A stretch of DNA of 64,000 nucleotides from RGIG8748 sp045646525. GTDB taxonomy: Bacteria > Bacillota > Clostridia > UMGS1810. The translations under genes and the position numbers were made by a program. This document shows positions 24,085 through 32,748 of the stretch, piece by piece. The DNA lies in NCBI GenBank assembly GCA_045646525.1, contig JAZRKX010000020.1:1-64000 (forward strand), given 5' to 3'. Numbering within the stretch: position 1 is the stretch's first letter; the number at the start of each line of letters is the position of its first letter. The notes beneath the pieces were generated by a model, which made no database searches, was not told where the DNA came from, and worked only from the letters and a program-made list of their open reading frames with translations.

Positions 24085-25950
24085 ATGAACAGCGAAATCA
24101 ACGAAAAACTAAAAACACTTCCCGACAAAAGCGGAGTATATATCATGAAATCTGCCTCGGGAGAGATAATATATGTGGGCAAAGCCAAAAATTTAAAAAA
24201 CAGAGTTCGCTCGTACTTCAAATCTCACAACCATCCGCCAAAGGTAAGCTCAATGATTGCCAATGTGGATAGCTTTGAGTACATCATGACCGACAGCGAG
24301 CTTGAGGCACTTGTGCTTGAAAACAATCTTATAAAGGAGAATATGCCAAAATACAATATTCTTCTAAAGGATGATAAGACATATCCTTTTTTAAAGATTA
24401 CAGTTAAAGAACTGTATCCGAGAATTTTCCTTACGCGTAAGATTATAAAAGACGGCTCTTTATATTTCGGACCGTATCAGAATTCTGCAGACCTTAAACA
24501 GCTCATAGCTCTTGTTAAGGAAATATTTTGTTTAAGACATTGTTCCACCGAATTTTTTGAGGGCTTCAGTCCGAAAAGACCATGTCTGTATTATCAGCTT
24601 GGGCAGTGCAAGGGTGTGTGCAGTGCCAATGTAACACCCGAGGAATACAGCGACTTAATCCATAAAGCCATAGACTTTATAAACGGAAACACCTCAGAGG
24701 CAGAAGAAACTCTCGCTATGCAGATGAAAACTGCAGCAGATGAACTCGACTTTGAAAAGGCTGCACTTTGCCGCGACAAACTAAATGCGATAAATTCATT
24801 AAGACAAAAACAAAAAATTACCAATCCGAATGGCGATGATACGGACGCTGTAGCTATTTATAATGCAAACGGTACTGCGTGTATACAGGTATTTTTTATA
24901 CGAAACGGCAATATCATCGGCAAAGAACACTATTTTGTTTCGGATACCGACGGAATTTCGGAAAACGAAATACTATCGGAATTTTTGAGAGATTATTATT
25001 CAGATTGCACTTTTATACCCAGTAAAATTCTTGTTCAATATGAGGTTGAAGATACAGAAATTCTTGAGGAATTTATCTCTGATAAAGCAGGAAGGTCCGT
25101 CAAAATCAAAACACCCAAGATAGGCTCAAATGCAGCTCTAATGAGAATGATAGCCGCCAATGCCAAAAAGGATCACAGTGAACGCGAACTTAAAATTATG
25201 CGCGATATTTCTTTTAAGAATACGGCACTTACGGAACTTACACAGCTTATGGGACTTGAAAATCCGCCAATGTATATCGAAGCATACGATGTTTCAAACT
25301 TAGGACCATCGACCTCTGTTGCATCTATGGTTGTATACAAAAACGGCAAACCGTGTACAAAGAAATACAAAAACTTTCGCATGAAGACGGTATCGGGACA
25401 GGATGACTATGCCTCCATGAGAGAGGCTATAACACGGCGTCTTGCCCGTGCTAAGTCTGAAATGCTGCTTATACAAGAAGGAAAGCTCAAAGAAGACGAC
25501 GCCTCATTTTTACCGCTTCCCGACATCATACTGGCAGACGGCGGTGAGGGTCACCGCAATGCAGCGCTTGAGGCAGTGGGTGAATTCGATATAAAAGTGT
25601 TTGGTATAGTAAAGGATTCCAATCATCAGACACGCGCGCTTGTGGGCGAAAATGGAGAAATACATCCCGATAAAAAATCAAACGCTTTTATGCTTATCAA
25701 AAACATACAGGACGAGATGCACAGAAGAGCGGTAGGCTATCTTAATAACCTGCAGAAGAAAAAGGTAGTTGCAAGCGAGCTTGATTTAATACAGGGAATC
25801 GGAGCCAAGCGAAAAAAACTGCTGCTTTCTAAATTCAAGTCAATGCGTAATATACGCAATGCTTCAATAGATGAACTAAAAGCTGTAGACGGTATAGATG
25901 CCAAAACGGCTGAGAATATTTATATGTTTTTCAGAGATAATAAAAATTAA
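24085..25950 (+). CDS. uvrC: excinuclease ABC subunit C
   Basis: 621 residues. The N-terminal GIY-YIG nuclease (SGVYIMKS, IIYVGKAKNLKNRV) is followed by the UvrB-binding UVR motif near 205-235 and the RNase H-like second nuclease (IEAYDVSN, DIILADGGEGHRNAA). A C-terminal helix-hairpin-helix pair starts at IQGIGAKRKKLLL. It makes both incisions in nucleotide excision repair. The start follows ATAGGTGATGT. Confidence 0.95.
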   Translation: MNSEINEKLKTLPDKSGVYIMKSASGEIIYVGKAKNLKNRVRSYFKSHNHPPKVSSMIANVDSFEYIMTDSELEALVLENNLIKENMPKYNILLKDDKTYPFLKITVKELYPRIFLTRKIIKDGSLYFGPYQNSADLKQLIALVKEIFCLRHCSTEFFEGFSPKRPCLYYQLGQCKGVCSANVTPEEYSDLIHKAIDFINGNTSEAEETLAMQMKTAADELDFEKAALCRDKLNAINSLRQKQKITNPNGDDTDAVAIYNANGTACIQVFFIRNGNIIGKEHYFVSDTDGISENEILSEFLRDYYSDCTFIPSKILVQYEVEDTEILEEFISDKAGRSVKIKTPKIGSNAALMRMIAANAKKDHSERELKIMRDISFKNTALTELTQLMGLENPPMYIEAYDVSNLGPSTSVASMVVYKNGKPCTKKYKNFRMKTVSGQDDYASMREAITRRLARAKSEMLLIQEGKLKEDDASFLPLPDIILADGGEGHRNAALEAVGEFDIKVFGIVKDSNHQTRALVGENGEIHPDKKSNAFMLIKNIQDEMHRRAVGYLNNLQKKKVVASELDLIQGIGAKRKKLLLSKFKSMRNIRNASIDELKAVDGIDAKTAENIYMFFRDNKN

Positions 25951-25970
25951 AGCTATATGGAGGAATTTGT

Positions 25971-26573
25971 ATGGAACTTAATGCTGTAAACAAAATCGGA
26001 TATGGACTGTATATACTTACAACCAATGCAGACGGCGTAGACAACGGATGTATAATAAACAGCGTTTGTCAGGTGGCGCTCAATCCTGACAGAATCATAG
26101 TTTCCGTAAATGCATCAGGATATACCTGTGAGCTTATAAAGAAGTCACAGAAATTCAATCTGTCTATACTCAGCGAGGAAACACCTTTTTATGTATTTGA
26201 GCACTTTGGCTTTGTGTCGGGCAGAGAAAAGGACAAGTTTGAGAAAAATGATAACCTTTTCAGAAGCAAAAACGGAATATATGTAGTACCCAAGTATGCC
26301 AATTCATATCTCAGTGCAGAAGTTACCGATATCATTGATATGGGTACACACATACTTTTTGTTGCCACCGTTACAGAACAACAGATACTCGATGAAACCT
26401 CCTCTATTACTTACGATTATTATCACAAAAACACCAAACCCAAGCCGCAGGATACTAAGAAAACAGGCTACAGATGTGAAATATGCGGTTACATTTATGA
26501 GGGCGATGATATTCCCGAGGACTTTATTTGTCCCATATGTAAGCACGGTGTAAGTGACTTTACAAAAATATAA
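25971..26573 (+). CDS. flavin reductase domain fused to rubredoxin (Hrb-like)
   Basis: 200 residues. Residues 1-~150 form a flavin-reductase-like FMN-binding split barrel (GLYILTT, INSVCQVALNPDRIIVSV, NLSILSEETP). The C-terminal 34 residues are a rubredoxin with Cys169, Cys172, Cys187 and Cys190 binding one iron. This layout matches the high-molecular-weight rubredoxin of Moorella, which passes electrons from NAD(P)H to flavodiiron oxygen/NO reductases. A typical rubredoxin is 52-55 residues; this one is trimmed but keeps all four cysteines. Ribosome site: TGGAGGAATTTGT. It lies 20 bases after uvrC, probably by chance. Confidence 0.88.
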   Translation: MELNAVNKIGYGLYILTTNADGVDNGCIINSVCQVALNPDRIIVSVNASGYTCELIKKSQKFNLSILSEETPFYVFEHFGFVSGREKDKFEKNDNLFRSKNGIYVVPKYANSYLSAEVTDIIDMGTHILFVATVTEQQILDETSSITYDYYHKNTKPKPQDTKKTGYRCEICGYIYEGDDIPEDFICPICKHGVSDFTKI

Positions 26574-26582
26574 GAAATTAAG

Positions 26583-26622
26583 GGGATGTGAAAAAACAGC
26601 TTTTACATCCCTCTCTGTATTT
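26583..26622 (+). terminator. terminator after the Hrb-like gene
   Basis: GGGATGTGAAA (583-593) pairs with TTTTACATCCC (601-611). The tail TCTCTGTATTTTT is moderately T-rich. Confidence 0.65.
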
Positions 26623-26652
26623 TTACAAAAATGTTAATATTTCCCGTAACAC

Positions 26653-26681
26653 TTGAAAAAGGATGCAGGATATTGTATAAT
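26653..26681 (+). promoter_or_regulatory. promoter for the DUF5685/J-domain trio
   Basis: TTGAAA (26653-26658) and a perfect TATAAT (26676-26681) are 17 bases apart. This fixes the first gene's start downstream, at the TTG at 26712. Confidence 0.8.
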
Positions 26682-26711
26682 AACACATTATGTTTAAATG
26701 AGGTTTTTTTA

Positions 26712-27557
26712 TTGTTCGGATATGTAAATGTCTATAAGGACGAGCTTAAAATTAAAGATTACAACATATACAAAGCCTATTATTGCGGTCTGTGCAAGGC
26801 GCTTGGAAGAAGACATAATCAGGTTTGCAGGCTTGCATTGAATTATGACTTTACATTTCTTGCGCTAATCTGCGATTCTCTCAAAGATGAAAAAGCGTTG
26901 TTCGAGATGGAGGGTTGTATAAAAAGGGTAGGGAAACGCCCTACGGTTACACAATCCTACGGACTCGATTTTGTGGCTGATATGAATATCTGGTTTACAT
27001 ATCTTAAGCTAAAGGACGATATATCCGACAACAAATCGCTTAAAGCTTTATTTGCAATTTTGCCCTTTGTCTTGAGGACGCGCACAATAAAAAAGCACTA
27101 TCCCGAGCTTTGCCTAAAATCTCAAATCCATCTAAAAAGATTGTCTTTTTTGGAAAAATCAAAGTGTGATACCATAGACAAGGTTGCCCATGAATTTGCT
27201 TCTGTGATGGAAGCTATGTTTGAAAGGGCAGACCATAGTCTCAAAGAAACAGGATATGCTTTAGGCAGATTTATCTACATTGCAGATGCATGCGAGGATA
27301 TGACAGAGGATTTTAAAAAAGGCACCTACAATCCGCTTTGTCTGCAATATGATTTTGACGGAAAGTACAATCAAAGTCTAAAAGATGACATTACTACGCT
27401 TTTGTATAATTCGCTTTCTGCTTTTGCAGGAGAATACGAAAAACTTTCTGTAAAAAAGAATAAAGTTTTGCTCGACAACATAATTTATATGGGCATAAGA
27501 GCAAAATGTGATTTTATAATAAACGAAAGGATAATATGTGATGAAAGATCCGTATAA
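26712..27557 (+). CDS. DUF5685 family protein
   Basis: 281 residues from TTG at 26712 (product MFGYVNVYKDELK). GAGG lies nine bases upstream, and the promoter at 26653-26681 excludes the longer frame. The opening FGYV-x-x-YKDELKIKDYN and the motif YKAYYCGLCKALGRRHNQ are characteristic of DUF5685, a clostridial family of unknown function. The C-terminal half is helical and contains a conserved-looking ALGRFIYIADACEDMTEDFKKGTYNP, reminiscent of all-alpha isoprenoid-type bundles. That resemblance is only an impression. It overlaps the J-domain gene and is co-expressed with it. Confidence 0.8.
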   Translation: MFGYVNVYKDELKIKDYNIYKAYYCGLCKALGRRHNQVCRLALNYDFTFLALICDSLKDEKALFEMEGCIKRVGKRPTVTQSYGLDFVADMNIWFTYLKLKDDISDNKSLKALFAILPFVLRTRTIKKHYPELCLKSQIHLKRLSFLEKSKCDTIDKVAHEFASVMEAMFERADHSLKETGYALGRFIYIADACEDMTEDFKKGTYNPLCLQYDFDGKYNQSLKDDITTLLYNSLSAFAGEYEKLSVKKNKVLLDNIIYMGIRAKCDFIINERIICDERSV

Positions 27558-28131
27558 AATTCTCGGCGTAAGCCACAATGCCACCGAAGAACAAATAAAA
27601 GATGCTTATAAAGAACTGGTAAAAAAGTATCATCCCGATAAGTATGTGGACAATCCGCTTGCAGATTTGGCTTCGGAAAAGATGCAGGAAATCAACTGGG
27701 CTTACAATGAGCTTACAAAAAGCAAATCATCATATCAGAATTCGGGACAAAGCGACAGATTTGCAAATTTCAATCAGGTGCGTACACTCATAAATCAAAA
27801 TAGAATCAATGAGGCTCAGAATGCCTTAAATGCCATGGCGGTACGAAATGCCGAATGGCACTATCTTATGGGTATTGTTATGCAACGCAAAGGCTGGCAC
27901 GATATGGCATATCAGCACTTTAATTCCGCTTGTTCCGCAGACCCTTATAACGAGGAGTATGCTTCTGCCAAAGCAAGCATGGATGCCCGACGCACAAGCT
28001 ATATGAACACAGGATATGCACAGGGTTATCCTCAGGGCACAAGCTGCAACACCTGCGATATGTGTCAGGGTCTTGTTTGTGCAGATTGCTGCTGTGAATG
28101 TCTCGGCGGAGACCTTATATCCTGTTGTTGA
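27541..28131 (+). CDS. J-domain protein with cysteine-rich tail
   Basis: 196 residues from ATG 27541, or one more from the adjacent GTG at 27538; AAAGGA precedes both. Residues 1-60 are a J domain with the HPD triad at 31-33 that stimulates Hsp70 ATPase. Residues ~80-150 look like one or two tetratricopeptide-type helix pairs (NAEWHYLMGIVMQRKGWHDMAYQHF). The last 29 residues hold ten cysteines, including a CCC and a final CC. No zinc finger of the classical DnaJ type is present, so this is a specialised class III co-chaperone. It overlaps the DUF5685 gene by 17 bases. Confidence 0.85.
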   Translation: MKDPYKILGVSHNATEEQIKDAYKELVKKYHPDKYVDNPLADLASEKMQEINWAYNELTKSKSSYQNSGQSDRFANFNQVRTLINQNRINEAQNALNAMAVRNAEWHYLMGIVMQRKGWHDMAYQHFNSACSADPYNEEYASAKASMDARRTSYMNTGYAQGYPQGTSCNTCDMCQGLVCADCCCECLGGDLISCC

Positions 28132-28144
28132 GAGGTGATTTATC

Positions 28145-28639
28145 GTGCAAAAAAAGATTGCTTACGGAGGAGTTGCATCTGCACTTTGCATAATTCTTCT
28201 TGCAATGTCGTCATATTTGCCTACGCTTAAGGCTGCCACCCTTTTTTCGGCATCTGTAATCCCTTATGTAGTATGCAAATTTTTAAACGCGAAAAGCGCA
28301 TTTCTTATGTACGGTGCAACTGCAATTCTGGCATTTCTCATATGTCAGTCAGGTTCGCCCGAGGTGGTCTTTTCCTTTGGGATTTGTTTTGGAAATTATC
28401 CTGTTTTTGCGGCATTGCTCGAAAGGAAGAAACAGGCTTTTAAACTTATATCAAAAACACTTCTTTACACCATATATTTTATCTTAGTATATCTTGTTTT
28501 TACAAAGCTTTTGCTTTTGCCTTTGCCGTGGTCGCCGTTTATACTTTTTGGCTTGGGAATCTTTGTATTTGCGGTATACGATTATCTTATACAAAGAACA
28601 GGGGACTATCTTTTGTATATTTTAAAAAGAAGTAAGTAA
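28145..28639 (+). CDS. unknown polytopic membrane protein
   Basis: 164 residues from a GTG behind AGAGGTGATTTATC. It has about five hydrophobic segments (near 6-25, 30-48, 52-70, 105-122 and 128-148) and a basic end (YILKRSK). The opening YGGVASALCIILLAMSSYLP resembles S-component-like or DUF2232-like membrane proteins, but I cannot place it in a family. It is the third gene of the DUF5685/J-domain run and may work in the same process at the membrane. Confidence 0.65.
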   Translation: MQKKIAYGGVASALCIILLAMSSYLPTLKAATLFSASVIPYVVCKFLNAKSAFLMYGATAILAFLICQSGSPEVVFSFGICFGNYPVFAALLERKKQAFKLISKTLLYTIYFILVYLVFTKLLLLPLPWSPFILFGLGIFVFAVYDYLIQRTGDYLLYILKRSK

Positions 28640-28642
28640 GGC

Positions 28643-28671
28643 TTGAATTTTTATTAAATATATATTATAAT
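28643..28671 (+). promoter_or_regulatory. promoter of tyrS
   Basis: TTGAAT (28643-28648) and TATAAT (28666-28671) with a 17-base spacer. The 28-base gap to the ATG leaves no room for a T-box leader, which many clostridial tyrS genes carry. Confidence 0.75.
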
Positions 28672-28699
28672 ATTTTTACTAATTTACGGAGGAATACAA

Positions 28700-29917
28700 A
28701 TGAGCGTATATGATACACTTAAAGAACGCGGACTTATAGCACAGGTTACGCATGAAGAAGAAATCAGAAATTTACTGGAAAACGAAAAGGTCACATTTTA
28801 TATAGGCTTTGACCCCACTGCAGACAGTCTCCATGTAGGACACTTTCTGCAGATGGTTGTAATGAAGCATATGCAGGATGCAGGTCACAGACCCATTGCT
28901 CTTGTAGGCGGAGGTACAGGTCATGTGGGAGACCCCTCGGGGAGAACGGATATGCGTTCCATGATGACTACCGAAACCATCAATTACAACTGCGAAAGAT
29001 TTAAGGAACAGCTCAGCCGTGTAATCGATTTTTCGGATGATAAGGCTATTATGGTAAACAATGCCGATTGGCTTTTGGACCTTAACTACATCGAGTTTTT
29101 AAGAGATATCGGCGCTCATTTTTCTGTCAACAGAATGCTTACTGCAGAGTGCTTTAAGCAAAGACTCGAAAAAGGCCTGTCTTTCCTTGAATTCAACTAT
29201 ATGCTCATGCAGAGCTATGACTTCCTCATGCTCTACAGAAAGTACGGATGTAAGATAGAGCTTGGCGGCGACGACCAGTGGTCAAACATACTCGGCGGTA
29301 TAGAACTTTGCCGTAAGAAAGACCAGGCGCAGACCTACGGTATGACCTTTACTCTCCTCACAAACAGCGAGGGCAAAAAGATGGGTAAAACCCAGAGCGG
29401 TGCACTTTGGCTCGACCCCAACAAAACATCCCCGTATGATTTCTATCAGTATTGGGTTAATGTTGACGACGCCGATGTTATTAAGTGCTTAAAGCTTCTT
29501 ACATTCTTGCCTTTGGAAGAAATAGAAGTAATGGCACAGTACAAGGATTCGGAAATAAACAAAGCTAAGAGAGTACTTGCATATGAGGTTACAAAGCTTG
29601 TTCACGGAAAAGAAGAAGCAGAGAAAGCTCAGCAGGCTGCTATGGCACTCTTTGGCGGCGGAAACGATGACAGCAGCATGCCCACCACCGAAATTACCGA
29701 AGCAGACCTTGGTAAAACAATCCTCGACATCATGCTGATTGCAGGTCTCATTCCCTCCAAGGGCGAGGGCAGACGTCTTGTACAGCAAGGCGGTGTAAGT
29801 ATTGATTCCGATAAGGTTACTGATTTCAATCTTGTTATAGACAAGGATATGTTTAATGACGGGAAAATAATAATTAAAAAAGGTAAAAAAGTTTTCCACA
29901 AAATCGTCTTGAAATAA
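28700..29917 (+). CDS. tyrS: tyrosyl-tRNA synthetase
   Basis: 405 residues. The class I HIGH motif is HVGH at 45-48 within FDPTADSLHVGH, and the KMSKS motif appears as KKMGKTQSG near 232. The C-terminal ~60 residues are the S4 RNA-binding domain. It charges tRNA-Tyr. Ribosome site: CGGAGGAATACAA. It is a single-gene unit with its own promoter and terminator. Confidence 0.95.
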   Translation: MSVYDTLKERGLIAQVTHEEEIRNLLENEKVTFYIGFDPTADSLHVGHFLQMVVMKHMQDAGHRPIALVGGGTGHVGDPSGRTDMRSMMTTETINYNCERFKEQLSRVIDFSDDKAIMVNNADWLLDLNYIEFLRDIGAHFSVNRMLTAECFKQRLEKGLSFLEFNYMLMQSYDFLMLYRKYGCKIELGGDDQWSNILGGIELCRKKDQAQTYGMTFTLLTNSEGKKMGKTQSGALWLDPNKTSPYDFYQYWVNVDDADVIKCLKLLTFLPLEEIEVMAQYKDSEINKAKRVLAYEVTKLVHGKEEAEKAQQAAMALFGGGNDDSSMPTTEITEADLGKTILDIMLIAGLIPSKGEGRRLVQQGGVSIDSDKVTDFNLVIDKDMFNDGKIIIKKGKKVFHKIVLK

Positions 29918-29925
29918 AATTTCTG

Positions 29926-29953
29926 CGGAGTATCCATTCGGATACTCCGTTTT
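29926..29953 (+). terminator. terminator of tyrS
   Basis: The perfect 10-bp stem CGGAGTATCC/GGATACTCCG with loop ATTC is followed by TTTT. It begins 9 bases after the stop. Confidence 0.88.
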
Positions 29954-29970
29954 GAATGCTTACAGGTAAT

Positions 29971-30003
29971 TTTTGGCTTAAGATGTAAGTATTTTAGCCA
30001 AAA
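29971..30003. repeat. inverted repeat just ahead of the thrC promoter
   Basis: TTTTGGCT (29971-29978) and AGCCAAAA (29996-30003) are perfect inverted repeats 17 bases apart, ending three bases before the -35 box. It could be a regulator-binding site or a weak second terminator. Nothing more can be said from sequence. Confidence 0.4.
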
Positions 30004-30006
30004 GTC

Positions 30007-30035
30007 TTTACTTTTTTTGTAAAATGTATTACAAT
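30007..30035 (+). promoter_or_regulatory. promoter of the thrC run
   Basis: TTTACT (30007-30012) and TACAAT (30030-30035) with a 17-base spacer, 40 bases before the thrC ATG. Confidence 0.6.
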
Positions 30036-30075
30036 ATACTCTGTACATGAATTTTTAAACTCGGAGGTTACATAG

Positions 30076-31569
30076 ATGCAATATCAGAGCACCAGAAACA
30101 GTAATTTTAAGATATCTTCTGCCCAGGCAATTAAGAAAGGCATCTCGGAAGAGGGCGGTCTTTTCGTTCCTGAAACTGTACCGCAGGTGAGTGCAGAGGA
30201 AATATCTCAGCTTTCACAGTTAAAATATATAGACAGAGCAAAGAATATTCTTTCAAAATTTCTCACAGATTACACAGAGGAAGAAATATCCGAGTGTTGC
30301 ACCAAGGCATACAGCGAAGAAAAATTCGGCTCTTCTGATACTGCACCTGTGGTTAAATTAAGCGATACCATGCATATACTCGAGCTTTGGCACGGACCTA
30401 CATGTGCATTTAAGGATATGGCTCTGCAGATACTTCCTCATCTTCTTACAAAGGCTGTAAAGAAGACGGGCGAAAACAATACCATTGCCATACTTGTTGC
30501 TACATCGGGCGATACAGGCAAAGCGGCACTTGAGGGCTTTAAGGATGTTGAGGGCACTGTAATACAGGTGTACTATCCCAAGCAGGGTGTGTCCGAAATA
30601 CAGAAGCTTCAGATGATTACACAGGAGGGCGCCAATGTATCTGTAGTTGCAGTCGAGGGTAACTTTGATGATGCGCAGACAGGGGTTAAGAAAATCTTTA
30701 CTGACGAAGCATACAAGAGCGAACTTGCCAAGAAGAATTATTCGCTTTCCAGCGCCAATTCTATCAACTGGGGCCGCCTTGTTCCGCAGATTGTTTATTA
30801 TTTCAGTGCATATGCCGATATGCTTAAAAACGGCGATATTTCCTTGGGTGAGAAGATAAATATATGTGTTCCCACAGGTAATTTCGGAAACATACTTGCC
30901 GCTTATTATGCTAAAATAATGGGTCTTCCCGTAAATAAGCTCATATGCGCATCCAATAAAAACAGCGTTCTTACAGAATTTATCGAAAACGGCACTTACA
31001 GCAGAAACAGAGATTTCTATACAACTATTTCGCCGTCTATGGACATAATAATCTCATCCAATCTTGAAAGACTTCTTTATCTTATGTCAGATATGGATGA
31101 TAAGCTCATAGCAAGCTATATGAATTCTCTTGCCGAAAAGGGTGAGTACACCGTAAGCGACGATATATTCTCACAGATTAAAGAGTCCTTTGCTGCAGGT
31201 TGGTGCGATGATGCCATGACAAAGGATACCATAAAGAAGATAAAGGATGAATATAATTATACTGCAGATACACATACTGCAGTCGGCATCAAGGTTTATG
31301 AGGATTATGTGAAGAAAACAGGCGACAACACCAAAACTGTCATAGCATCAACTGCAAATCCGTATAAATTCAATAAGAGTGTTTTAGAAGCTCTTTCCGA
31401 AGATGACCTTGAAGCATGCGATGAATTTGAACTTCTTAATAAGCTTTCAAAGATAAGCGGTATCAAGATTCCCGATTCTTTAAGCAAACTCAAGGAAAAG
31501 GAAATTCGTTTTACAGCATCCTGCAATAAAAACGATATGAAAACCACAGTTTCCGACTTCTTAAAATAA
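30076..31569 (+). CDS. thrC: threonine synthase
   Basis: 497 residues. Lys113 in GPTCAFKDMALQ is the pyridoxal-phosphate lysine, and VATSGDTGKAAL is the phosphate-binding loop. The length and the N-terminal YQSTRN opening are those of the long (class II) threonine synthases. It makes threonine from O-phosphohomoserine. The start follows CGGAGGTTACATAG. No hom or thrB gene is adjacent; instead isoprenoid and one-carbon genes follow. Confidence 0.95.
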   Translation: MQYQSTRNSNFKISSAQAIKKGISEEGGLFVPETVPQVSAEEISQLSQLKYIDRAKNILSKFLTDYTEEEISECCTKAYSEEKFGSSDTAPVVKLSDTMHILELWHGPTCAFKDMALQILPHLLTKAVKKTGENNTIAILVATSGDTGKAALEGFKDVEGTVIQVYYPKQGVSEIQKLQMITQEGANVSVVAVEGNFDDAQTGVKKIFTDEAYKSELAKKNYSLSSANSINWGRLVPQIVYYFSAYADMLKNGDISLGEKINICVPTGNFGNILAAYYAKIMGLPVNKLICASNKNSVLTEFIENGTYSRNRDFYTTISPSMDIIISSNLERLLYLMSDMDDKLIASYMNSLAEKGEYTVSDDIFSQIKESFAAGWCDDAMTKDTIKKIKDEYNYTADTHTAVGIKVYEDYVKKTGDNTKTVIASTANPYKFNKSVLEALSEDDLEACDEFELLNKLSKISGIKIPDSLSKLKEKEIRFTASCNKNDMKTTVSDFLK

Positions 31570-31593
31570 TTTATAATTTCTGGAGGTTTTTCC

Positions 31594-32274
31594 GTGAAGA
31601 AGAGCTACGGTGTAGTAATTGCTGCGGGTGGAAGCGGCACAAGATTTGGTGCCGATATTCCAAAGCAGTTTGTTGAAATTTCAGGTATACCTGTGATTGC
31701 TCACACTATTTTACCGTTTCAGAACTGCAAGGAAATAAATAAGATTGTTATAGTTGCACACAAGGATTATCTTGTCTTTTGCAGCGATGTACAAAAGCGT
31801 TTTGGATTTACTAAGGTATCATCCATAATCGAAGGCGGTACCACTAGACAGTCAAGTGTTTTCAAGGGAATTAAGGCTCTGGATACCGACTATGTTCTTA
31901 TTCACGATGCTGCAAGGCCTGTTATTTCGGAGGAAAAGATATCCCTGTGCTGCGAAGAGGTTGCCAAATCAGGCTCATGCGCACTTGGAATTCCATGTGT
32001 AGATACCATAAAGGTATCACTCGACGGAGAGTATATTTCCTCCACACCCGACAGGAGTACCTTGTGGCAGATACAGACACCGCAGTGTTTTGAAAGGGAT
32101 TTTATACTAAAGTGCCATAGAACAGCGGCTTTTGACGGCTTTGAGGGCACAGATGATTGTATGCTAGCAGAGATGGCAGGCGCAAAGGTTAAGCTTATAC
32201 AGGGTGACAAAGCAAACATCAAAATTACAGATTATGCCGACCTTGCTCTTGCGGAGGTGCTTCTGAATGATTAG
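31594..32274 (+). CDS. ispD: 2-C-methyl-D-erythritol 4-phosphate cytidylyltransferase
   Basis: 226 residues from a GTG behind TGGAGGTTTTTCC. The nucleotidyl-transfer motif AAGGSGTRFGADIPKQF (near 11-27) and the later HDAARP (about 107-112) and DDC are diagnostic. It is the third step of the MEP isoprenoid pathway. It overlaps ispF by 8 bases, and the two act one step apart. Confidence 0.95.
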   Translation: MKKSYGVVIAAGGSGTRFGADIPKQFVEISGIPVIAHTILPFQNCKEINKIVIVAHKDYLVFCSDVQKRFGFTKVSSIIEGGTTRQSSVFKGIKALDTDYVLIHDAARPVISEEKISLCCEEVAKSGSCALGIPCVDTIKVSLDGEYISSTPDRSTLWQIQTPQCFERDFILKCHRTAAFDGFEGTDDCMLAEMAGAKVKLIQGDKANIKITDYADLALAEVLLND

Positions 32275-32746
32275 AATAGGTACAGGATATGATGTACACA
32301 GACTTACTGAGGAAAGAAAACTCATCCTCGGCGGTGTAGAGATTGATTACAAGCTTGGACTTTTGGGACACTCCGATGCTGATGTGCTCGTTCACGCAAT
32401 TATGGATGCGCTCCTCGGGGCTGCGGCACTTGGCGATATAGGTAAGCTTTTTCCCGATAACGATGCCTCATACAAAGATGCAGACAGTATCAAGCTTCTG
32501 CGAAAGGTAAAAGAAGTCCTAAGTTCACACTCATATTCAGTTGTGAATGTTGATTCTACTATTGTGGCACAAAGCCCGAAACTTTCCCCGTACATCGAAA
32601 AGATGCGCCAAAATATAGCGCAGGCTCTCGAAATAGATACAGATAGTGTAAGTGTTAAAGCAACCACTACCGAAAAACTTGGATTTGAAGGACAAGGGCT
32701 CGGTATTTCATCACAAGCTGTATGCTTGATAACAAAAGGAGAATGA
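32267..32746 (+). CDS. ispF: 2-C-methyl-D-erythritol 2,4-cyclodiphosphate synthase
   Basis: 159 residues, normal length. The zinc ligands are Asp9 and His11 (GYDVHRL) and His43 (DVLVHAIMDALLGA). The closing KATTTEKLGFEGQGLGI is conserved. It forms MEcPP in the MEP pathway. Its start lies within the ispD end, with GGAGGTGCTTCTGA as ribosome site. Confidence 0.95.
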   Translation: MIRIGTGYDVHRLTEERKLILGGVEIDYKLGLLGHSDADVLVHAIMDALLGAAALGDIGKLFPDNDASYKDADSIKLLRKVKEVLSSHSYSVVNVDSTIVAQSPKLSPYIEKMRQNIAQALEIDTDSVSVKATTTEKLGFEGQGLGISSQAVCLITKGE

Positions 32747-32748
32747 TT

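Noticed and set aside
26631..26711. Upstream extension of the DUF5685 gene
   Set aside because: A perfect promoter lies inside it, and family members start at the FGYV motif.
28640..28699. T-box leader before tyrS
   Set aside because: The leader is about 20 bases; no specifier loop or GGTGG antiterminator bulge can fit.
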